Origin: Bog-473 sp963707835
Lineage (GTDB): Bacteria; Actinomycetota; Acidimicrobiia; Acidimicrobiales; RAAP-2
Length of the DNA: 64,000 nt
Direction: 5' to 3'
Assembly (NCBI GenBank): GCA_963707835.1
Contig: CAVPRI010000001.1
Coordinates: forward strand, 186,001 to 250,000
Shown one piece after another: positions 46,059 to 55,789 of this stretch (position 1 is its first letter; each line of letters opens with the position of its first letter). A model generated the notes under the pieces. It searched no databases. It worked only from the letters and a program-made list of their open reading frames with translations, and had not been told where the DNA came from. The position numbers and the translations under genes are program-made.

Positions 46059-48506
46059 TCAGGATCCCTCTTGGTCGCCCGTGGCGCCCTGTACCAACTC
46101 GAACGACGGATTGAGCAGGGCGGTCCGGCGACCCCAGGTGCCGACCATCCCCTCGGCCACCAGGCGGGTACCCGGCTCGATCCCGGCGATCTTGGGGCGC
46201 CCCTGGAAGACCAAGAGGAGCCCCCCGGTTCCGTCGCTGAGCACGCACTCGAGGTTGGAGGTGCCGGCGCGTGGCTGGACGCGGACCGATTTCACCCGGC
46301 CGGCCACGCGCACGCGCTGCCGAGGGGACACCCCCGCAATGGGGGTCGTGACGCCGGCCCGCTTGGCCAGGGTCTCGTCCGCGGCCAGCAACACCCCGCC
46401 CTTCTTGGCACCGTCGCGCCGCCCGCCGGCGTGCGGCACTCCCGCCCCGCCGTCGGAAGACGGCGATCCGGGCTCGGCCTGCCGGCTGGCCTTCTGCACC
46501 GAGCGCCCGTAGGAGCGCGCACGCTCGGTCAGGCGGGAGCTGCCGACCGTGAAGGGGATGATGGTGGCGCTGACGTGGGGCACCTGGCCCAAGACAGCGG
46601 CGATCTTGTCGGCCGTCCGGTCGTGCAAGAAGCGTTCCCACACGCCCGAGTAGGTGCGCCTGGGCAGGAGCACCGTGCACTCGGTGTCCCCGTCGAGCGT
46701 GGCGTCGGCCGCCAGCTCGATGGCTGCCCGGCCGATGCGGCGATCGCGACACTCGATGATGTCCAGCGGCAGACGGGCCAGCCCGAGCCGGCTCCATTCG
46801 GCCTCGAGCTCGCGGGCCGCCTTGGTGTCGACGTCGAAGTGCACGGCCCGGATGTCGTCGGGGGCCAGCGTGCGGGCGTACTGCAGCGCGCGCGTGGTGG
46901 CCATGTCGAGACGGTCGACGAACACCACGACAACATGGCGCCGCAGCACGGGGGCCGCCGATGCCTCTGCCACGCCCGTCTCGAGCATGTCGGCCTCACT
47001 CTTGTAGCGCCGATTGGTGCGGATCAGACCCACGTAGAGGAGCGGCCCGACGATGAAGATCAGCCAGGCACCTTCCTTGAACTTCACGATGGCGAAGATC
47101 AGCACGACGATGAAGGACAAGAAGGCCGAGAATCCGTTTACGGCGACGCCGCGCTTCCAGTGCCCGACGCGGGCATCCCAGTAGTGCTTCACCAAGCCGG
47201 CACCGGCGAACGTGAAGCCGGTGAACACGCCGATGGCGTAGAGGGCCACCAGGCCGTTGACCTGGGCCTTGAAGGCCAGAACCAGCGCCAACGCCACGGC
47301 GGCCAGCACCAGGATCCCGTTGGAGAAGGCCAGGCGGTGGCCGCGCTTGGTGAGCTGGTGGGGCAAGAACCGATCGCCCGCCACGAAGCTGGCCAGATAG
47401 GGAAAGCCGTTGAAGCTCGTATTGCCACCCGTGTAGAGGATGAGCATGGTGGCCAGCTGCACGACGTAGAAGCCGAGGTGGCCGACCGGACTGGTGCCGA
47501 AGACCGCTTTGACCTCTTGGGAGACCACGGTCGGTGAGCCCTGGGCGTAGGGGACGGCGTGGGTCCACTTGGCCAGCAGGGTGACGCCGAGGACCAAGAA
47601 GCCGAGCGTGCAGCTCATGACGACGAGGGTCTGGCGGGCATGGCGCGCTTCAGGGCGGCGGAAGCTGCTGACGCCGTTGGAGATCGCCTCGAGGCCCGTC
47701 AACGACGAGCCACCGTTGGCGAAGGAGCGCAGGAGGGACACGAAGGCCAAGCCGTAGAGCAGGCCCGAGGAGGGGTGGCCGATCTTGCCGCCGTAGACCT
47801 CGCCGGGCGGCGGGAGCGGGATCTGGTGCAGCGTGCCCATCACCTCTTTGGTGAGGCCGAAAATGATCACGACGGACAACGAGACGATGAAGAAGTAGGT
47901 GGGGACAGCGAAGTAGCTGCCGGCCTCGCGGATGCCGCGCAGGTTGCCGAAGAGCAAGAGGAGCACCACGCCCACGGTGATGGCCACGGTGTCGAGGGTG
48001 TTGGCCAGGCTGGGCACGGCGCTCGTCAACGCCGCCGTGCCGGCCGACGTCTGCACGGCGACCGTCACCGTGTAGTCGATGAGCAGGGCCACGGCGGCGA
48101 CCTGCGCCACCTTGGGCCCGAAGTTGTCCCGGGCCACCACGTAGGAACCACCGGCCTTCGTGTAGAGCCCGATCACGTCGAGGTACGACAGGGTGACGAA
48201 GAAGAGGACGCACAAGATGGCGACCGTGATGGGCACCAGGAGCGCGAAGGCCGCCAGGCCGATGAACGGGACCAGCTGGGTCAGCATCTCCTCGGTGCCG
48301 TAAGCCGACGACGAGATGCAGTCGGGCGCCAGCACGCCCAGCGCTACCGCTTTGTTCAGTCGCTCGGTGGCCAGCTGCTCGGTCACCAGCGGCGGCCCGA
48401 GCAACACGTTCTTCATCCGGTAGCGGAACGTCTCGGGGATCTGGCCGCCCGACGGGCCTGACGGCGGTGGCCGAGATGTGGCGCGGGTCTCCGAGGTCGT
48501 GGGCAT
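46059..48506 (-). CDS. KimA-like APC-family potassium transporter fused to a C-terminal OB-fold domain
   Basis: About 815 residues from ATG 48506 (48539 is an alternative). Residues about 50-490 form a 12-helix APC permease (SSSAYGTEEMLTQLV, TKAGGSYVVARDNFG). Residues about 510-660 are a cytosolic USP-like domain (HVVVVFVDRLDMATTRAL), as in KimA. After a Gly/Ser/Arg-rich linker the last 90 residues form an OB-fold-like beta domain (PRQRVRVAGRVKSVRVQPRA then LSDGTGGLLLVFQGR). In many actinobacteria a separate OB-fold gene lies in this locus, so a fusion is notable. It is divergent from two TrkA genes. Confidence 0.8.
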   Translation of the reverse strand: MPTTSETRATSRPPPSGPSGGQIPETFRYRMKNVLLGPPLVTEQLATERLNKAVALGVLAPDCISSSAYGTEEMLTQLVPFIGLAAFALLVPITVAILCVLFFVTLSYLDVIGLYTKAGGSYVVARDNFGPKVAQVAAVALLIDYTVTVAVQTSAGTAALTSAVPSLANTLDTVAITVGVVLLLLFGNLRGIREAGSYFAVPTYFFIVSLSVVIIFGLTKEVMGTLHQIPLPPPGEVYGGKIGHPSSGLLYGLAFVSLLRSFANGGSSLTGLEAISNGVSSFRRPEARHARQTLVVMSCTLGFLVLGVTLLAKWTHAVPYAQGSPTVVSQEVKAVFGTSPVGHLGFYVVQLATMLILYTGGNTSFNGFPYLASFVAGDRFLPHQLTKRGHRLAFSNGILVLAAVALALVLAFKAQVNGLVALYAIGVFTGFTFAGAGLVKHYWDARVGHWKRGVAVNGFSAFLSFIVVLIFAIVKFKEGAWLIFIVGPLLYVGLIRTNRRYKSEADMLETGVAEASAAPVLRRHVVVVFVDRLDMATTRALQYARTLAPDDIRAVHFDVDTKAARELEAEWSRLGLARLPLDIIECRDRRIGRAAIELAADATLDGDTECTVLLPRRTYSGVWERFLHDRTADKIAAVLGQVPHVSATIIPFTVGSSRLTERARSYGRSVQKASRQAEPGSPSSDGGAGVPHAGGRRDGAKKGGVLLAADETLAKRAGVTTPIAGVSPRQRVRVAGRVKSVRVQPRAGTSNLECVLSDGTGGLLLVFQGRPKIAGIEPGTRLVAEGMVGTWGRRTALLNPSFELVQGATGDQEGS

Positions 48507-48586
48507 CGCCACGGCCACACAGTAGGCCGCAGGCGGCAAGGCGAAGTTCCTTTTGCATGGCCCGTCGGGGCGTGTTGCACTGTGGC

Positions 48587-49279
48587 GTGCACGTGATCGT
48601 GGTCGGCTGCGGCCGGGTGGGATCGGGCCTCGCCCGGTCCCTGAGCGACCAGGGTCACTCGGTGGCCGTCCTCGATAGGTCGGCCCGCGCCTTCCGCCGG
48701 CTCAAGGACTGGGACGGCCCCTGCATCGTGGGCTCGGGCTTCGACCGCGACGACCTCGAGAAAGCCGGGGCCAACGAGGCCGAGGCGCTGGCCGCGGTCA
48801 CCAGCGGCGACAACACCAACATCCTCACGGTGCGCATCGCCCGCGAGACCTACAAGATCCCGAACGTGGTCGCCCGGATCTACGACCCCCGGCGCGCCGA
48901 GATCTACCAACGGCTCGGCATCCCGACGGTGGCCACCGTGACATGGACCATCGACCAGGTGCGGCGCCGGCTCCTTCCCGACCTCGACGTGCTCGACTGG
49001 TCCGACTCCTCCGGTCGCCTCTCCCTGGTGGACCGCTCGCTGCCCGACCGCTGGGCCGGCCGCGCACTGCGCGAGATCGAGCAGCCGGGAACCGTGAGCA
49101 TCGTGGCCGTCTCGCGGGCCGGGATACCCCGGCTCGACGGCCGCGAGCTGGTGGGGCAGGAGGGTGACGTGCTCCACCTGGCCGTGCTCGACAATGCGCT
49201 CGGCCCGCTCGACGAGACCCTGACCACGGAGACGGCCGGCGCCGGAGGGAACGGACCGCCGGCGGGCGGGACTCCGTGA
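48587..49279 (+). CDS. TrkA-type K+ channel/transporter regulatory protein, first copy
   Basis: 230 residues from GTG 48587; an in-frame ATG at 48557 would add ten residues. The RCK-N Rossmann motif is IVVGCGRVGSGLARSL, with the ribose-binding acidic residue in VAVLDRSARAF, and VTSGDNTNILTVRIARE follows. The RCK-C domain occupies the last 80 residues. It senses NAD(H) or nucleotides and gates K+ uptake. The second TrkA copy overlaps by GTGA, so the two probably form a heteromer with the divergent KimA-like transporter. Confidence 0.85.
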   Translation: MHVIVVGCGRVGSGLARSLSDQGHSVAVLDRSARAFRRLKDWDGPCIVGSGFDRDDLEKAGANEAEALAAVTSGDNTNILTVRIARETYKIPNVVARIYDPRRAEIYQRLGIPTVATVTWTIDQVRRRLLPDLDVLDWSDSSGRLSLVDRSLPDRWAGRALREIEQPGTVSIVAVSRAGIPRLDGRELVGQEGDVLHLAVLDNALGPLDETLTTETAGAGGNGPPAGGTP

Positions 49280-49947
49280 GGGTCGCCATCGCCGGTGCCG
49301 GGAGCGTCGGCACCGCCATCGCTTCCGATCTGCACGCCAGCGGGCACGAGGTGCTCGTGCTCGAGCAGGATCCAGAGCTGGTCGAGCGACTCCGCCCGAC
49401 GCTTCCGGTGACCTGGGTGGCGGCCGACGCCTGTGAGGTCTCCTCGCTCGACAGCGCCGGACTGTCCACCGTCGACGTCGTCGTGGCTGCCACGGGCGAC
49501 GACGAGGACAATCTGGTCATCTCCCTCCTGGCTAAGCAGGAGTTCGCCGTCCCCCGCGTGGTGGCGCGGGTGAACCACCCCAAGAACCAGTGGCTGTTCA
49601 ACGAGAGCTGGGGTGTCGACGTCTCGGTCTCGACCCCGCAGCTCCTGACCGCACTGGTCGAGGAAGCCGTCTCGGTGGGGTCGCTGGTGCGCCTCTTGCA
49701 GTTCCAGGGCGGTTCGGCCCACCTGGTGGAGATCACCCTGGCCGAGGACTCGCCGGCCAACGACACAGCGATCGCCGATCTCGACTTCCCCCGCGACGCC
49801 GTGGTGGTGGCCATTGTCCGGGGTGACCGCCTGATCGTGCCCCGCGGCGACACCACCGTGCAGTCCGGTGACGAAGTCCTCGTGCTGGTCACCGCCGAGG
49901 CCGAGAACGCCGTCCACGCGCTCTTCATCGCCGACGCCCAGCGCTGA
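49276..49947 (+). CDS. TrkA-type K+ uptake regulatory protein, second copy
   Basis: 223 residues from GTG 49276 overlapping the stop of the first copy. RCK-N has VAIAGAGSVGTAIASDL and VLVLEQDPELVERL, then ATGDDEDNLVISLLAK; RCK-C covers about 140-220 (VVVAIVRGDRLIVPRGDTTV). It is the canonical tandem TrkA arrangement of actinobacteria. Both copies keep the Gly-rich nucleotide loop, so both may bind ligand. Confidence 0.9.
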   Translation: MRVAIAGAGSVGTAIASDLHASGHEVLVLEQDPELVERLRPTLPVTWVAADACEVSSLDSAGLSTVDVVVAATGDDEDNLVISLLAKQEFAVPRVVARVNHPKNQWLFNESWGVDVSVSTPQLLTALVEEAVSVGSLVRLLQFQGGSAHLVEITLAEDSPANDTAIADLDFPRDAVVVAIVRGDRLIVPRGDTTVQSGDEVLVLVTAEAENAVHALFIADAQR

Positions 49948-50043
49948 GCCGAGCCCCTTCGGGCGGGTGACACCGGGGTGACGCTGGGGTGACGCGACTC
50001 GGCGCGCTCAAGGGAGGCCGCCTTTCACCCGTACCATGAAGAC

Positions 50044-50848
50044 ATGGAGGCAGCGTTCTTCGACCTGGACAAGACGGTCATCGATCGCGCCTCGATCGCC
50101 GCATTCGGTCGGCCCTTCCTCAAGGGCGGCCTCATCAACCGACGTCTGGTGGCCAGGGCTGCGCTCTCCCAGCTCATTTACCTCTACTTCGGGGCCGACG
50201 AGGAGCGGCTGGCCCACGTACGCGAGTCCATGCTGGCCGTGACCAAGGGGTGGGACCGCGCCCAGGTCCGCCAGATCGTGCGCGAGACGATGCTGCAGAC
50301 GATGGAGCCCATCATGTACGCCGAGGCGCTCGAGCTCATGGAACGGCATCGGGCGGCGGGCCACCGGGTGTACCTCGTCTCGGCCTCACCGGAGGAGATC
50401 GTGCTGCCGCTGTCCGACCTGCTCGGTGCCGACGGCGCCATCTGCTCGCGAGGCGAGGTCGACGAGGAGGGGCGCTACACCGGCCGGATGGCGTTCTACG
50501 CCTACGGCGAGTCAAAGGCCGACGCCATGCGGGAGCTGGCCGCACGCACCGGCCTCGACCTCGAGGCTTCGAGCGCCTACTCGGACTCGGCCACCGACTT
50601 GCCCATGCTCGAGGCGGTCGGCCGCCCGGTGGCGGTCAATCCGGATCGGGCGTTGGCCAAGATCGCCCGGGAGCGTGGCTGGGAGGTCCGCAACTTCACC
50701 AAGCCCATACGCCTGCCGCGACCGGGTCGGACGGACCACGCCGGTCGTGACCACGAGCCTCGCCGTGGCGGGTGCCGCTCTGATCCTGTGGCGACGCGGC
50801 CTACGCGCCCGTCACGCCCAGAGCATCAAGGGGCGGCGCGCCGCCTGA
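50044..50848 (+). CDS. HAD-IB family phosphatase with C-terminal membrane helix (apparent frameshift near 50716)
   Basis: About 268 residues. HAD motifs: DxD nucleophile AAFFDLDKTVIDR, motif II LVSASPEEIV, motif III Lys in YGESKADAM, and motif IV YSDSATDLPML. Around 50716 an extra C shifts the frame. Removing it reads TKPIRLRDRVGRTTPVV, then a hydrophobic segment SLAVAGAALILW and a basic tail to the TGA at 50848. As written, the other frame runs on to 50889 with Arg-rich nonsense. The family includes phosphoserine-phosphatase-like and lipid phosphatases; the substrate is unknown. Confidence 0.8.
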
Positions 50849-50857
50849 GGGGCAGGA

Positions 50858-50932
50858 TCAAGCCTCGCGCAGCCGACGGGCGGCAATGACGCCCAGAGCA
50901 ACCAGCAGGGCCAGGATGATCAGCTTCTTCAT
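50858..50932 (-). CDS. Tiny hydrophobic peptide (24 residues)
   Basis: ATG 50932 opens MKKLIILALLVALGVIAARR and ends at TGA 50858. It resembles the short MKK-hydrophobic peptides that occur in actinobacterial genomes (DLW-39-like), but it lacks the Asp-Leu-Trp motif and has no clear ribosome site. It sits between the convergent HAD phosphatase and sigma-70 genes. Coding status is uncertain. Confidence 0.35.
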   Translation of the reverse strand: MKKLIILALLVALGVIAARRLREA

Positions 50933-50951
50933 GGTCGTGCAGCTTAGGTCG

Positions 50952-51917
50952 TCAGACCGTGAGCAGATCTCGGGCGCCGGTGTCGGACGAGGGATGGCGC
51001 AGCTTCGACATGGCCCGCGCCTCGATCTGTCGGATGCGCTCCCGGGTCAGGTTGAAGTGCTCCCCGACCTCCTCGAGCGTCCTGGGTTCCCCGCGATCGA
51101 GGCCGAAGCGCAGGCGCAGGATCTCGCGCTCACGCTCGTCGAGCGGTGAGAGCAGCCGCCCGATCTCATCGGGGAGCAGCGAAACCGCTGCCACCTCGAA
51201 GGGGGACTCGGCGGACCGGTCCTCGACGACGTCACCCAGCTCGGCATCCCCGTCCTCGCGCAGGGGCTCGGACAGCGAGAGTGGCTCGGCCCGAAAGCGC
51301 AACGCCTCGACCAGCTTGTCCTCGGGCATCTCCACCTCGACGCCCAGCTCGGCCAGCGTGGCCGGTCGTCCGAGCTTGAGCTCGAGACGGGCCTGGGCCT
51401 TCTGCACCCGGGCCAGAGTGTCGCCGGCATGGACGGGCAGACGGATCGTCCGGCCGGTGTTGGCGATGCCCCGGGTGATGGCCTGGCGGATCCACCACGT
51501 GGCGTAGGTGGAGAACTTGAAGCCCTTGCGCCAGTCGAACTTCTCGACCGCGTGCATCAGGCCGAGATTGCCCTCCTGGATCAGATCGAGCAACGGGAGT
51601 CCCGACGCCTGGTACTTCTTGGCAATCGACACGACCAGCCGCAGGTTGGACTGCACGAAGGTCTGCTGGGCCTGCTCGCCTTCCATGACGGAGCGACGGA
51701 GCTCCCGCTTCTTGGCGGTGGTCAACCCCTTGGGGGTCTTGGCCATCTCCGCCTCGGCCTCGCGCCCGCCCTCGATGGCCTGGGCCAGGCGCACCTCGTC
51801 GTCCTTGGTCAGGAGCGGGTACTGTCCGATGTCCGTCAGGTAGAGCCGGACGAGGTCCTCGTCATCGCGCTCGATACGTTCCTTCGCCAAGTTCCTCGCC
51901 TCAACCTTCCGTCCCAC
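50952..51917 (-). CDS. Sigma-70 family RNA polymerase sigma factor (group 1/2)
   Basis: 321 residues from GTG 51917. Region 1.2: DLVRLYLTDIGQYPLLTKDD. Region 2: QSNLRLVVSIAKKYQ, LIQEGNLGLMHAVEKFDW and FSTYATWWIRQAITR. Region 3: LPVHAGDTLARVQKAQ. Region 4: REREILRLRFGLDRG and LEEVGEHFNLTRERIRQIE. The long N-terminal domain of a housekeeping RpoD is absent, so it is more likely a group 2 (HrdB/SigB-like) factor. Its regulon cannot be inferred. Confidence 0.9.
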   Translation of the reverse strand: MGRKVEARNLAKERIERDDEDLVRLYLTDIGQYPLLTKDDEVRLAQAIEGGREAEAEMAKTPKGLTTAKKRELRRSVMEGEQAQQTFVQSNLRLVVSIAKKYQASGLPLLDLIQEGNLGLMHAVEKFDWRKGFKFSTYATWWIRQAITRGIANTGRTIRLPVHAGDTLARVQKAQARLELKLGRPATLAELGVEVEMPEDKLVEALRFRAEPLSLSEPLREDGDAELGDVVEDRSAESPFEVAAVSLLPDEIGRLLSPLDEREREILRLRFGLDRGEPRTLEEVGEHFNLTRERIRQIEARAMSKLRHPSSDTGARDLLTV

Positions 51918-52020
51918 GACCTCGGCAGGGGGACCTGACCAGGCGTTCGGGGGCTCGCTCCACGCAGCTCCCGCCCCTCCCCGGCGCGTGTGAGCTGCGG
52001 ATCACAGTGTAATGGCGCTG

Positions 52021-52611
52021 TCAAGATGGGCGTTCAGCAGGCAGAACGGGCGGATCACCCCAGGCCTGCACGAACGCGCTCAGGGCGTCCGCCAGTGGGG
52101 CCCCGACAACGGACCGCCAATTGTCGAGGCCGCCCGAGGGCAGCCGGTCGGCACTCTTGAGCTCGCCGGCCAGCTCCCGGGCGGCCCGCACCAGCACCTC
52201 CGCCACCGGTGCCTCGCTCACCGGTGAGGCGCTGCACAGATGGGACCGGTAGAGGCGCTGCAGACAGGGCAGGACCACCGTGAGCAGGCCCAGCACGCCC
52301 GAGGCGGCGGGAGCGGCAGCCAAGGCCTCGAACGCCTCGGAGGCCCCGGGCCCCGGCGCCACGACCAGCCCGGCACGGTCCACACCGGCGCGCACCGGCA
52401 GGCGCTCGGCCCAGGCGCAGGCGAGGAGACCGTGGCGCCGCGAGGCCGCCGCACACCACAGACGCGTCTCGGCCGCGAGCTCCTCTCGGCCGGCCCATTC
52501 ACCCGCGAGACCGAAGATGCGGTCCTCGGCCCAGCAATAGGCGCCCACCAGGCGGGCCAGCGTGCCGATCTCCCGCCAGGCCGGCGCCACGGCTCCCGGA
52601 AGCTCAGCCAT
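52021..52611 (-). CDS. Helical protein of unknown function coupled to nadE
   Basis: 196 residues from ATG 52611, which overlaps the nadE stop by eight bases (ATGGCTGA). The sequence is almost entirely Ala/Leu-rich helix with conserved-looking acidic and His residues (YCWAEDRIFGLAGEW, AAASRRHGLLACAWAERL). It could be a ferritin-like four-helix bundle, but I cannot assign the metal ligands. Co-translation with nadE is the only functional clue. Confidence 0.65.
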   Translation of the reverse strand: MAELPGAVAPAWREIGTLARLVGAYCWAEDRIFGLAGEWAGREELAAETRLWCAAASRRHGLLACAWAERLPVRAGVDRAGLVVAPGPGASEAFEALAAAPAASGVLGLLTVVLPCLQRLYRSHLCSASPVSEAPVAEVLVRAARELAGELKSADRLPSGGLDNWRSVVGAPLADALSAFVQAWGDPPVLPAERPS

Positions 52612-54343
52612 AGCCGGACTCGTCGCGCGCCGAGGAGCGGTAGGCGTTCGTGATGGGCATCCGCCGGTCCTTTCCGAATGCCTTGGTGGTGATGCGCACC
52701 CCGGGCGGCATCTGGCGGCGCTTGTACTCGGCGGAGTCCACGAGCCGCACGACCCGATCCACCAGTGCCGGGGGGAACCCCTCGGCCACCAGCTCTGCTG
52801 CCGTGAGGTCGCGCTCGACATAGCCCTGGAGCACCGGGTCGAGCTCGTCGTACCCGGGCAACGACTGGTCGTCGCGCTGATCCGGGCGCAGCTCCGCCGA
52901 GGGCGGCTTGTCCAGCACGCTGTCGGGGATGGGCCCGGGCAGTCCCTCGAGCACGGCCCGTGTGTTGCGGTAGCGGCACAGGTCGTAGACCAGCGTCTTG
53001 GGAACGTCCTTGATCACGGCGAAACCGCCGGCCGAATCTCCGTAGAGCGTCGAGTAGCCCGTGGCCATCTCGCTCTTGTTGCCGGTGGTCAGGACGATCC
53101 ACCCCTTGGCGTTGGAGAGCGCCATGAGCACCACGCCGCGCAGGCGCGACTGCAGGTTCTCGTCGGTCAGCCCGGACGGCTCCCGACCGAGCTGGGGGGC
53201 CAGCATGGCGGCGAAGGCCACGTGGGCTTCCTCGATGGGGACGACCGACAGCTCGATGCCCAGACGCTCGGCCAGGACGGCCGCGTCGTGACGGGAGCCC
53301 TCGCTGGAGTAGCGCGACGGCATGGCCACCCCGTGCACGCGCGCCGGCCCGAGGGCGTCGACCGCCACCGCCGCCACCAGTGAGGAATCGATTCCACCCG
53401 AGAGCCCGATGACCGCCTCGGTGAAGCCGTTCTTGCGCAGGTAGTCGCGCGTGCCGAGAACCAGGGCCTCGTAGACCTCGGCGTGGTCGCCCAGTGCGGG
53501 CCGCTGCACCGCCGGTGGGAGGGGACGATATGGAGCGGTTCGTGGCGCGCTGACCTCCACGCGGGGGAGCAGCGTGCTCATGCCGTGCGGAGGACGCCGC
53601 CCGACAGGGAGGTCGACGACGACCAGGTCCTCAGCGAATTGGGCCCCGGCGGCCACCAGCGCGCCACTGGCGTCGACGATCAGCGAGTCCCCGTCGAAGA
53701 CAAGCTCGTCCTGCCCCCCGACCTGGTTCACGTAGGCCACGGCGCACCCCGCCTCGGCCACGCGCCCCGAGAGCAGAGCCAGGCGTTGCGCCCGCCGGCC
53801 GCGATTGAAGGGCGACGAGTTCAGGTTCACGACGACGTCGGCACCGGCGCGGCCCGCCAGCGCCACCGGCCCCTCGTCGAACCACACGTCCTCGCAGATG
53901 GACACGCCCACCCAGGCGCCGGCTACGCCAAAGAGCGTCGGCGGCTCGGACCCCGGAAGGAACCAACGCTGCTCGTCGAACACGCCGTAGTTGGGCAAGA
54001 AACGCTTGTGGTACAGGCCGTGGACCCGCCCCCCGGCGCAGACCGCCGCCGCATTGGCCAGCCCCCTACCGCCCCCCGCCGCGCCGACGAAGCCGACCAC
54101 CACGGCACACGACCCGGTGGCGGCCGCGACTTTCTCGAGCGCCGCCACGTTGTCGGCCACGAACCCCGGCTTGAGCAGCAGGTCCTCGGGCGGGTACCCC
54201 GTGATGGCCAGCTCGGGCGTCACGCAGAGGTCGGCCCCGGCCGCCTCGGCAGCCGCCAGGGCTCCGAGGACGCGCTCCACGTTGCCCGCCAGGTCACCGA
54301 CGACGGTGTTGATCTGCGCGGCGGCGAGGCGCACGTGCGGCAC
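52604..54343 (-). CDS. nadE: Glutamine-dependent NAD+ synthetase
   Basis: 579 residues from GTG 54343. The N-terminal nitrilase-type glutaminase (1-270) shows the Glu of CVTPELAITGYPPEDLL, the Lys of YHKRFLPNYGVFDE and the Cys of VGVSICEDVWF. The C-terminal synthetase has the PP-loop GLSGGIDSSLVAAVAVDALG, then VLTTGNKSEMATGYSTLYGD. It converts deamido-NAD+ to NAD+ using glutamine-derived ammonia. It is divergent from glnA, putting glutamine supply and use side by side. Confidence 0.95.
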   Translation of the reverse strand: MPHVRLAAAQINTVVGDLAGNVERVLGALAAAEAAGADLCVTPELAITGYPPEDLLLKPGFVADNVAALEKVAAATGSCAVVVGFVGAAGGGRGLANAAAVCAGGRVHGLYHKRFLPNYGVFDEQRWFLPGSEPPTLFGVAGAWVGVSICEDVWFDEGPVALAGRAGADVVVNLNSSPFNRGRRAQRLALLSGRVAEAGCAVAYVNQVGGQDELVFDGDSLIVDASGALVAAGAQFAEDLVVVDLPVGRRPPHGMSTLLPRVEVSAPRTAPYRPLPPAVQRPALGDHAEVYEALVLGTRDYLRKNGFTEAVIGLSGGIDSSLVAAVAVDALGPARVHGVAMPSRYSSEGSRHDAAVLAERLGIELSVVPIEEAHVAFAAMLAPQLGREPSGLTDENLQSRLRGVVLMALSNAKGWIVLTTGNKSEMATGYSTLYGDSAGGFAVIKDVPKTLVYDLCRYRNTRAVLEGLPGPIPDSVLDKPPSAELRPDQRDDQSLPGYDELDPVLQGYVERDLTAAELVAEGFPPALVDRVVRLVDSAEYKRRQMPPGVRITTKAFGKDRRMPITNAYRSSARDESGYG

Positions 54344-54443
54344 GGCGCCAGACTACCGGCGGCCCCACCGGGGCCCCGAGCCCGACACCGGCGTGGGCGT
54401 CCGGCTGGACGAGGTGGGTCGCCGCACATGCGAAGCTGGGGGC

Positions 54444-55778
54444 GTGCAGAGCCAGCGAGACTACGTGCTGCGTACCGTCGAAGAGCGAGGGATCCGCTTC
54501 GTCCAGCTCTGGTTCACCGACGTTCTCGGCATACCCAAGGGGTTCAACATCACGCCGGCCGAACTCGAGAACGCACTGGACGAGGGCATGACCTTCGACG
54601 GGTCCGCTATCGACGGGTTCAGCCGAGTCCAGGAGGCCGACGTGCTGGCGCGGCCCGACCCGACCACCTTCCAGCTCCTGCCCTGGCACCGCGACGACGC
54701 CCCGGTGGCCCGGGTGTTCTGCGACGTGGCCAACCTCGACGGCACGCCGTTCGGTGGCGACCCGCGCCATGCGTTGCGCCGCACCCTGGAGAGCGCCCGG
54801 GCCGCCGGATACACCTTCTTCGCCTCGCCCGAGGTCGAGTACTTCTACTTCGCCGACGCCGACCCCAACCGGGGCCCCGTCCCGCTCGACTCGGGCTCCT
54901 ATTTCGACCTGAGTGTGGCCGACCTGACCAGCGAGCTTCGGCGACGTTCGGTCCTGGTGCTCGAGGAGATGGGAATCCCCGTCGAGCACACCCAGCACGA
55001 GGACGCACGCAGCCAGCACGAGATCGACCTGCGCTACACCGACGCGCTCACGATGGCCGACACCGTGATGACGACCCGGATGGTGATCAAGGAGGTGGCT
55101 CGCCAGGAGGGCGTCCATGCTTCCTTCATGCCCAAGCCGCTCGGTGGTGTCCAGGGCTCGGGGATGCACACCCACATCTCGCTCTGGCAGGGAGAGCGCA
55201 ACGCGTTCGTCGACCAGAGCGACACCTACGGGCTATCCGAGGTGGCGCGCCGGTTCATCGCCGGGCTGCTCCACCACGCGCGCGAGATCACCGCGGTGAC
55301 CAACCAGTGGGTCAACTCCTACAAGCGGCTCATCGGCGGGTACGAGGCGCCGGTGCACGTCAGCTGGGCCCGCAACAACCGTTCGGCGCTGGTGCGGGTC
55401 CCGGTGGTGAAGATGGGCAAGGCGGAGTCGACACGACTCGAGTACCGCGCACCCGACAGCGCCTGCAATCCGTATCTCACCTTCGCTGTCATCCTCGCCG
55501 CCGGGCTGCGCGGGTTGACCAACGACTACCCGCTCCCCGCCGAGGCCGACGACAACCTCTTCGCGCTGAGCCCGAAGGAGTTGGCCATCAAGGGAATCGA
55601 GCCCCTGCCTTCGAGCCTCCACGACGCCGTCAACGAGATGGAAGGCTCCGAGCTGCTGGTCGAGACACTGGGCGAGCACGTGTTCGAGTGGTTCCTGCGC
55701 AACAAGCGGGAGGAGTGGGATGCCTACCAGTCCCAGGTGACGCAGTTCGAGCTGGACCGGTACCTACCCCTCCTCTGA
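54444..55778 (+). CDS. glnA: Glutamine synthetase, GSI-alpha-like
   Basis: 444 residues from GTG 54444. Family motifs: FDGSAIDGFSRVQEADVL, PEVEYFYF, KPLGGVQGSGMHTHISLW (metal and glutamate site), YKRLIGGYEAPVHVSWARNN and the C-terminal RYLPLL. The adenylylation-loop equivalent reads DNLFALSPKE, with Phe where adenylylated enzymes have Tyr, and the length matches GSI-alpha. Control by adenylylation is therefore unlikely. A GlnR-like regulator follows 11 bp after the stop. Confidence 0.95.
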   Translation: MQSQRDYVLRTVEERGIRFVQLWFTDVLGIPKGFNITPAELENALDEGMTFDGSAIDGFSRVQEADVLARPDPTTFQLLPWHRDDAPVARVFCDVANLDGTPFGGDPRHALRRTLESARAAGYTFFASPEVEYFYFADADPNRGPVPLDSGSYFDLSVADLTSELRRRSVLVLEEMGIPVEHTQHEDARSQHEIDLRYTDALTMADTVMTTRMVIKEVARQEGVHASFMPKPLGGVQGSGMHTHISLWQGERNAFVDQSDTYGLSEVARRFIAGLLHHAREITAVTNQWVNSYKRLIGGYEAPVHVSWARNNRSALVRVPVVKMGKAESTRLEYRAPDSACNPYLTFAVILAAGLRGLTNDYPLPAEADDNLFALSPKELAIKGIEPLPSSLHDAVNEMEGSELLVETLGEHVFEWFLRNKREEWDAYQSQVTQFELDRYLPLL

Positions 55779-55789
55779 ACCCGACGCCC

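Noticed and set aside
53483..55789. Long plus-strand open frame running into the GlnR-like gene
   Set aside because: Only its last 251 codons (55790 on) are real; the rest is antisense to nadE and out of frame with glnA.
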